Positions 59,423 through 64,000 of a stretch of DNA of 64,000 nt are shown in pieces. The stretch comes from SHAN690 sp038131955 (GTDB lineage Bacteria > Bacteroidota > Bacteroidia > Flavobacteriales_G > Salibacteraceae). The stretch lies in the NCBI GenBank assembly GCA_038131955.1, contig JAYPQK010000009.1, forward strand, positions 434,001-498,000. Reading direction: 5' to 3'. A model generated the notes under the pieces. That model was given only the letters and a program-made list of their open reading frames with translations. It did no database searches and was not told the DNA's origin. Position 1 is the stretch's first letter. Every line of letters starts with the position of its first letter. The position numbers were made by a program, and so were the translations under genes.

Positions 59423-60106
59423 TTGACGCTCCTTGAGATCGTTCTAGGTATCGATAACATCATCTTCATTTCCATCATCTCCAATCGACTTCCCGAGGAG
59501 CAACAGCCTCGGGCTAGATTCATTGGACTTGCCTTGGCCCTTATCGTTCGGGTCTTCATGCTCGCAGGGATCAGTTGGCTCATAGGTTTGACCCAGCCTC
59601 TGATCAGCGTCTTTGATATCGATTTTAGTGGCCGTAACCTGATTCTGCTGGCGGGAGGTCTTTTCCTTTTGGCCAAGAGTACCACCGAGATTCACGCCAA
59701 GGTTAATAATGTGGAACACGAACAGCGTGTCAATCAGAAGAAGAATGCGTTTGCATACATCATCTTCCAGATCGTTCTTCTCGATATCGTTTTCTCTTTC
59801 GATAGCATTCTTACGGCGGTAGGTATGTCCAATGACTTGCCCGTCATGATCGTGGCAGTGATCATTTCCATGATCATCATGATGCTCTTCGCTGGACGAA
59901 TCAGTAAGTTCATCAATGGTCAGCCTACGCTGCAGATCCTTGCACTGTCATTCCTCATCCTTATCGGCTTCATGCTCATTGTGGAGGGACTACCTACCGA
60001 AGGTATACATGTGCCTAAGGGCTACATCTATTTTGCCGTATTCTTCTCCTTGGCGGTAGAGATGCTCAACATGCGTATGCGCAGTCGGCGTGAGCGAAAA
60101 GAATAG
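59423..60106 (+). CDS. TerC-family membrane protein
   Basis: At least 227 residues with seven or so membrane helices. The family hallmark LLEIVLGIDNIIFISI is near the start and is repeated later as LLDIVFSFDSILTAVG. TerC proteins are linked to tellurite resistance and to manganese export at the membrane. The first usual start codon is TTG at 59423, but the same frame upstream (IEVFLQPEAWIALLTL from 59378) matches the family N-terminus, so the real start is probably non-standard, perhaps ATA at 59378. Confidence 0.88.
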   Translation: MTLLEIVLGIDNIIFISIISNRLPEEQQPRARFIGLALALIVRVFMLAGISWLIGLTQPLISVFDIDFSGRNLILLAGGLFLLAKSTTEIHAKVNNVEHEQRVNQKKNAFAYIIFQIVLLDIVFSFDSILTAVGMSNDLPVMIVAVIISMIIMMLFAGRISKFINGQPTLQILALSFLILIGFMLIVEGLPTEGIHVPKGYIYFAVFFSLAVEMLNMRMRSRRERKE

Positions 60107-60157
60107 TCAACTCGAGTGAATTTTGCATTTTAGTAGGCAGAACTAAACCTGACCTAC

Positions 60158-61813
60158 GTGCCAACCCACATTGCTCTAGAGTTTTCCGATCAACCCTATG
60201 ATGATTGCGAGAAAAGCGTGGTCGTCCGTGTGACCGATCTTCATGGTCGATATCAGGAACGCGTTCGTATAGGTATCGTATCGGCTGAGGAGATCTATAA
60301 GATGATCGACTCCGGCTCCCCGGTCAACCTCGATCTGAGGTATGTAAAGGACTTTTCTCTAAATGACTATCGAGAGTCACGAAATCTGGGCGAAGATCAG
60401 GTCATTGAGCTCAAGGATTTTTCGGCGAGTTGGGGCTATTTTGATGGAATTGAGCCGACCGATTTCAGTCATGTGAAATTCACCGGAGCAATGACTTCCT
60501 TTTCGAACGCCCTATTCGGTGATTCACCGCTGTCCTTCTATTCATCAAAGTTCTTGGCGGGTCTTACTGACTTTTCACTGAGTCACTTTGGCGAGGGGGT
60601 CGCAAATTTCCAATACGCAGAGTTTCACTCAAAAACGATCAACTTCGATCATGCGATCTTCGAAACGGGCGATGTCCATTTCGTCAATTGTGAATTTGGG
60701 GATAGTAAGGTGAGCTTTCGAGAAGTCAACTTCGGTGAGGGTAAGGTGGGTTTTCACTACACACGTTTTGGTGAAGGGTTGATCACCTTTGACAAATCGA
60801 AGTTTGGAGGAGGTGAGGTCTCTTTTAAACGCGTTGATTTCGGTGAGGGAAAGGTCGACTTTAAACGAACCCACTTCGGAGACGGTGAGATCGATTTCTC
60901 TGAGGCAGAGTTTCGAAGCGGTAAGGTGGTGTTTCGCTCGGCTGTCTTCGGCAATGGGAATATCAATTTCCAAGAATGCGTTTCTTTTTCGGAGTTCATT
61001 TTTGACAATGCTGAATTCGGCTCGGGTACCTTGTCCTTTTTCAAAGCCCAAGCAGAACGACTCTCATTCAAGCTTTGCCAGTTCAATAACTACGTAGATC
61101 TGCGAGTGAAGGATGTTGGGCAGATCGATCTCTCTCATACGATCGTTAGGGATATCATCGACCTTATGCCTACGGACAGTGTGCCTGTTCAAATGAAGCA
61201 GATGTACTTCCATGGCTTGAGAAATCTGGGGCACCTTTACATCGATTGGGAGAGGAATGATGTTCTTAATCTGATCGCTTCACAAGGAGAGACTTCGAAT
61301 CGCGAAAAATCGCAGCAGTTTCTTGTGCTGAAGGAAACCTACAATTCTACCGGGAGATACTCCGATGAGGATCACGCCTATGTCTGGTATAAACGCTACG
61401 AATTGAAGGCGGATCTCGAGTACTCACTCAAGCATAGGAAAGGCTCTGGATTTTGGGCGTATCCCACGGCCTTTTTCAAGTGGTTGCTCTTCGATAAGAT
61501 CGGTCTGTATGCTACGGAGCCGCTTCGTGTCTTGTTTTCTGTCTCTGTGATCTATACCCTCTTTAGTATTCTATACCTCGTACTTCCTCTCATGTTCGAT
61601 ACCTACATCGAAACCGGTGGTGGTGAGGAGTTGACTAACATGAACCCTGTGTCGAAGGCGTTCTACTACAGTGCCATTACCTTCCTGACGATAGGCTATG
61701 GGGAATTCTATCCCGTTGGGATCATGCGATTCTTCGCTAGTGTGGAAGGGTATGTGGGAGTCTTCCTCATGGGATACTTCTCTGTTGCATTCTTGAGGAA
61801 GGTACTGAGGTAA
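60158..61813 (+). CDS. potassium channel with N-terminal 12-residue beta-solenoid
   Basis: A 551-residue protein starting at GTG. Residues 108-275 are fourteen repeats of exactly 12, with Phe at 108, 120 and so on to 264, and a second Phe seven residues into each (115 to 271). The common form is FGEGxVxFxxxx, which resembles a pentapeptide-like right-handed beta helix. A linker follows, then two membrane helices (about 455-480 and 525-548) and a K+ filter TIGYGEF (511-517). The solenoid has no signal and is probably cytoplasmic. It may sense a ligand or tether the channel. Confidence 0.82.
   Translation: MPTHIALEFSDQPYDDCEKSVVVRVTDLHGRYQERVRIGIVSAEEIYKMIDSGSPVNLDLRYVKDFSLNDYRESRNLGEDQVIELKDFSASWGYFDGIEPTDFSHVKFTGAMTSFSNALFGDSPLSFYSSKFLAGLTDFSLSHFGEGVANFQYAEFHSKTINFDHAIFETGDVHFVNCEFGDSKVSFREVNFGEGKVGFHYTRFGEGLITFDKSKFGGGEVSFKRVDFGEGKVDFKRTHFGDGEIDFSEAEFRSGKVVFRSAVFGNGNINFQECVSFSEFIFDNAEFGSGTLSFFKAQAERLSFKLCQFNNYVDLRVKDVGQIDLSHTIVRDIIDLMPTDSVPVQMKQMYFHGLRNLGHLYIDWERNDVLNLIASQGETSNREKSQQFLVLKETYNSTGRYSDEDHAYVWYKRYELKADLEYSLKHRKGSGFWAYPTAFFKWLLFDKIGLYATEPLRVLFSVSVIYTLFSILYLVLPLMFDTYIETGGGEELTNMNPVSKAFYYSAITFLTIGYGEFYPVGIMRFFASVEGYVGVFLMGYFSVAFLRKVLR
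60479..60982 (+). repeat. 36-base coding tandem repeat of the solenoid
   Basis: Fourteen 36-base units encode the 12-residue repeats. The middle units are the most alike at DNA level, often opening TTCGGTGAGGG and continuing with AAGGT and TTT. The outer units are more diverged, which fits growth by internal duplication from the centre. Confidence 0.7.
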
Positions 61814-61819
61814 AATGTA

Positions 61820-61844
61820 AAGACCCGTCCGATGGACAGGTCTT
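61820..61844. terminator. possible weak terminator hairpin
   Basis: AAGACC-c-GTCC pairs with GGAC-a-GGTCTT around a 3-base loop: ten pairs and one mismatch. The plus side has no T run, but the minus side continues TTTACATTTTA. The rest of the 209-base gap between the channel gene and the convergent secreted protein gene shows nothing recognisable. Confidence 0.35.
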
Positions 61845-62022
61845 CGCGTAGCAAGGCGTTCTAGTGACGCGTCATTTCTTGGTGGTGTCTCGAAGTGACA
61901 GTGCGCTAGCCGTTCAACAGTCAGGTTAAGGGCTTGGATAGGTTGACGTCAACGCAGGAACAATACTCTCGATTCTTTCTGAAAAACAAGAGGTTCAGTT
62001 TCTGAATGGATCGTTTGGGTTT

Positions 62023-63144
62023 CTAAATGGAATTATTAAGGTGTTCGAGCAGCTTCTTTATTGCCAAATTGATATACAGTCCGGCGGCCACCTTGTTATT
62101 TATGCGTGCTTTCTTGTCATCCAGATCTGCCTGTTCTAGTTCACTGTTCCAAGTGGTCATTGCCTTGTTTAACTTATCTTTCGCCAGTTCCTCGTTGATA
62201 GACAGCTCTTGAAGACCTTGTGTTGCCATGAGGGCAGCTTGGTCTAGTGCTGAATAATCAAACTTATTTCCTTTTGCGCTGTAGATAGGACTGGTTCGTT
62301 CAACCCATCCATATCCCAACTGACTGTTGATGTCTTCAGAGAGAATTGCCAATCCAAAACTTCGAGCCTCGGCTTTTTTAGCGTCCAGCCATGTCTCATA
62401 ACCCGTACCATTAACGAATTCATCGAATACAGCTTTCTCCATTTTATCCGTCTTGAATGTGGGGGTTGTTCTGCTTGCGATTCCAGCATTTCCGTTGGAC
62501 ACCGTATACTGAACAGAGCCTCGCAGTACAACCTGATCTCCCGCATCTTTTACGGTGTAGTTGATCGGGACATTGATATTGACACTACGATACCATTTTT
62601 CTCCAGAGACCTCATCCTTCATGATCAAGGTATATTCTGGCATATTGACATTCAAGGTGTAATGAGCTCCATCAGTTTGCTCGAACCCATCCCATTTGAT
62701 GGCATTCGCTATTTCAGATTCAGTGGGAATGTCATTGCGAACTTTTGGCTTTTGTACATATCGTTTCTCGACCTCACGCTTTTCAGGTTTGCCACTTCCG
62801 TCTACTAGCATTCCCGTTAGGATCTTTGCTCCCGCTCCTCGGCAGTTGTAAGCTTCCATTGCGGCTTTGAAGTCCTCGTCAGCCTGCTTTCTATCTTCCT
62901 CATATTCTTGTTGAGCCTGCGCTTCATCTCGCTCATAGTTGGCCATGGCTTCGTTATATGTATCAGCATAAGGGATGTCGGTTTCCACAGTGTAGGTTCT
63001 GTTGCCTTCTGGAGTCTTGATCAGAGGAAGTCTATAGTACGTGTAGGTTACTTTGTCTCCTTTCGCTCGTTGTGCCTGAGCACTGGAATAGGAAAGGCTT
63101 AAAAGAAAAACAAGAATTAAGGGGATAGAAAATATCCGTATCAT
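62023..63144 (-). CDS. hypothetical secreted protein with coiled coils
   Basis: A 373-residue protein with a signal peptide ending SSAQAQ. An acidic coiled coil follows near 65-95 (YERDEAQAQQEYEEDRKQAD), then a beta-rich middle (YTLNVNMPEYTLIMKDE; INVPINYTVKD), and a C-terminal helical region rich in Lys and Glu (KLNKAMTTWNSELEQADLDD). It is probably periplasmic or surface located. I do not recognise a family. It is a single gene convergent with the channel gene and divergent from thrS. Confidence 0.7.
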   Translation of the reverse strand: MIRIFSIPLILVFLLSLSYSSAQAQRAKGDKVTYTYYRLPLIKTPEGNRTYTVETDIPYADTYNEAMANYERDEAQAQQEYEEDRKQADEDFKAAMEAYNCRGAGAKILTGMLVDGSGKPEKREVEKRYVQKPKVRNDIPTESEIANAIKWDGFEQTDGAHYTLNVNMPEYTLIMKDEVSGEKWYRSVNINVPINYTVKDAGDQVVLRGSVQYTVSNGNAGIASRTTPTFKTDKMEKAVFDEFVNGTGYETWLDAKKAEARSFGLAILSEDINSQLGYGWVERTSPIYSAKGNKFDYSALDQAALMATQGLQELSINEELAKDKLNKAMTTWNSELEQADLDDKKARINNKVAAGLYINLAIKKLLEHLNNSI

Positions 63145-63303
63145 AAGTAATTGTAGATTAGGTTAATAAGGGGTTTAGTGTGAACAATACGAGGCTTTTT
63201 TTTAGATAGACCCAAGCCAGGCCACTTGGCATCCGCGCATGGGTCCTTCTTTTAGAGTTAATTCTTGCTCAATAGTCAGCCAATTCTTCTCCAGAATAGC
63301 TCT

Positions 63304-63311
63304 ACCTTTGC
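63304..63311 (+). promoter_or_regulatory. -7 box of thrS
   Basis: TACCTTTG, an exact TAnnTTTG match, 33 bases before the thrS ATG. No clear -33 TTG is visible, and the short leader leaves no room for a T-box or large attenuator. Confidence 0.5.
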
Positions 63312-63344
63312 CGCCCTTTGAAAGGATTAGAAATAGGACAGAAA

Positions 63345-64000
63345 TGAGCAACATCAACATTACGCTGCCAGATGGTTCGGTGAAGGAATACCCGCAGGGT
63401 ACTTCCGCATTGGATATTGCGCGTTCGATCAGTGAAGGCCTAGCGAGAAATGTGCTTTCCGCGAAGGTGAATGGGAAAGTGTGGGATGCCACCCGCCCGA
63501 TCCAAGAAGATTCGACGCTGACGCTGCTCACGTGGGAAGATGAAGATGGCAAGGCTACGATGTGGCACTCCTCAGCACACTTGATGGCCGAGGCGTTGGA
63601 GTCCTTCTATCCAGGAATAAAACTGGCGATTGGTCCTCCGATCGAGAATGGATTCTATTACGACATCGACTTCATGGGTCACGAGTTTTCAGAAGACGAC
63701 CTTCCGAAGATCGAGAAGAAGATGCTCGAGTTGGCCCGTGAAAAGAATGAGTACGTCCGTCAAGAGATCTCTAAGGCAGATGCGTTGAGCTTCTACGAGA
63801 AGCGCAATGATCCCTACAAGCTTGAGATGATCAACGATCTTGAAGACGGGGAGATTACCTTCTACACGCAAGGAAACTTCACTGACCTCTGCCGTGGTCC
63901 GCATATCCCTCATACCGGATATATCAAGGCCGTGAAGCTGCTTTCAGTGGCGGGTGCCTACTGGAGAGGGGATGAGAAGAACAAGATGCTGACCCGTATC
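63345..64000 (+). CDS. thrS: threonyl-tRNA synthetase, 5' part (runs off the window)
   Basis: The first 218 codons of thrS, open to the window edge. Residues 1-62 are the TGS domain (ITLPDGSVKEYPQGTSALDI), followed by the editing domain with the zinc-like motif HSSAHLMAEAL and LAIGPPIENGFYYDID, then FTDLCRGPHIPHTGYIKAVK with the conserved cysteine. The enzyme charges tRNA-Thr and removes mischarged serine. The catalytic and anticodon domains lie beyond the window. The start ATGAGCAAC follows the -7 box at 63304. Confidence 0.93.

Overview
The window looks like a chromosome segment from a free-living Bacteroidota bacterium, most likely order Flavobacteriales. The evidence is a type IX secretion C-terminal sorting domain, SusC-like TonB receptors with carboxypeptidase-like plugs (one paired with a DUF4249 lipoprotein), a bacillithiol deacetylase (BshB1), RprXY-type two-component genes, many ATGA start/stop overlaps, and promoters with the Bacteroidota -7 box TAnnTTTG. 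I cannot name a genus. Gene density is high, and no stretch over 300 bases lacks a gene. No phage, insertion sequence, CRISPR array or rRNA was seen.

Layout. 1-2.7 kb holds lipoproteins, an EI24 membrane protein and a Crp/Fnr regulator. 2.8-8.2 kb is a minus-strand sulfur cluster: fatty acid hydroxylase, two rhodaneses, a small membrane protein, thioredoxin, cysteine-dioxygenase-like protein, metallo-beta-lactamase/rhodanese fusion and TauE/SafE permease. Together these could take cysteine sulfur and persulfide to sulfite and export it. 8.2-13.3 kb has purB, an MsbA-like ABC exporter, a class II amidotransferase and a glycosyltransferase, then a small Cys/Lys-rich gene under a PerR/Fur-like operator. 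13.5-17 kb is a DUF4249/TonB receptor pair. 17.2-23.5 kb is a MarR-led fatty acid beta-oxidation operon (FadN-, FadA- and FadE-like) with a four-helix-bundle gene and purine repeats inserted in it. 23.6-25.5 kb is a PorE-like envelope gene broken by one amber codon. 25.6-35.7 kb has an M16 peptidase, O-methyltransferase, threonine aldolase, PafA-type phosphatase, CrcB, PAP2, pyrG, a second TonB receptor and an NlpC/P60 lipoprotein. 35.9-40.2 kb has a TPR histidine kinase, DUF493 and an RprXY-like pair. 40.2-49.1 kb is a long minus-strand run from ccmB through ccmF to DUF2520, KdsC-like, UbiA, Maf and a membrane glycosyltransferase-like gene. 49-57.4 kb has bshB1, a large secreted protein, a flippase, a GT9 enzyme and a copper-type ATPase. 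57.4-64 kb has a broken and an intact tRNA-His, a sugar porter, a Cys-rich lipoprotein, TerC, a solenoid-fused potassium channel, a secreted protein and the 5' end of thrS.

The strongest new signal is regulatory. Four promoters in the sulfur cluster carry the same inverted repeat, GTRAC-N4-GTYAC, and in each it lies exactly 22 bases upstream of a -7 box, mostly a degenerate one. That is where a class II activator would bind, and a Crp/Fnr gene is linked. Other notable items are a PerR-like box over the start of a small unlisted gene, a pyrG leader hairpin whose 3' arm runs into the start codon, a tRNA-His copy split by a palindrome, and an exact 12-residue solenoid joined to a K+ channel.
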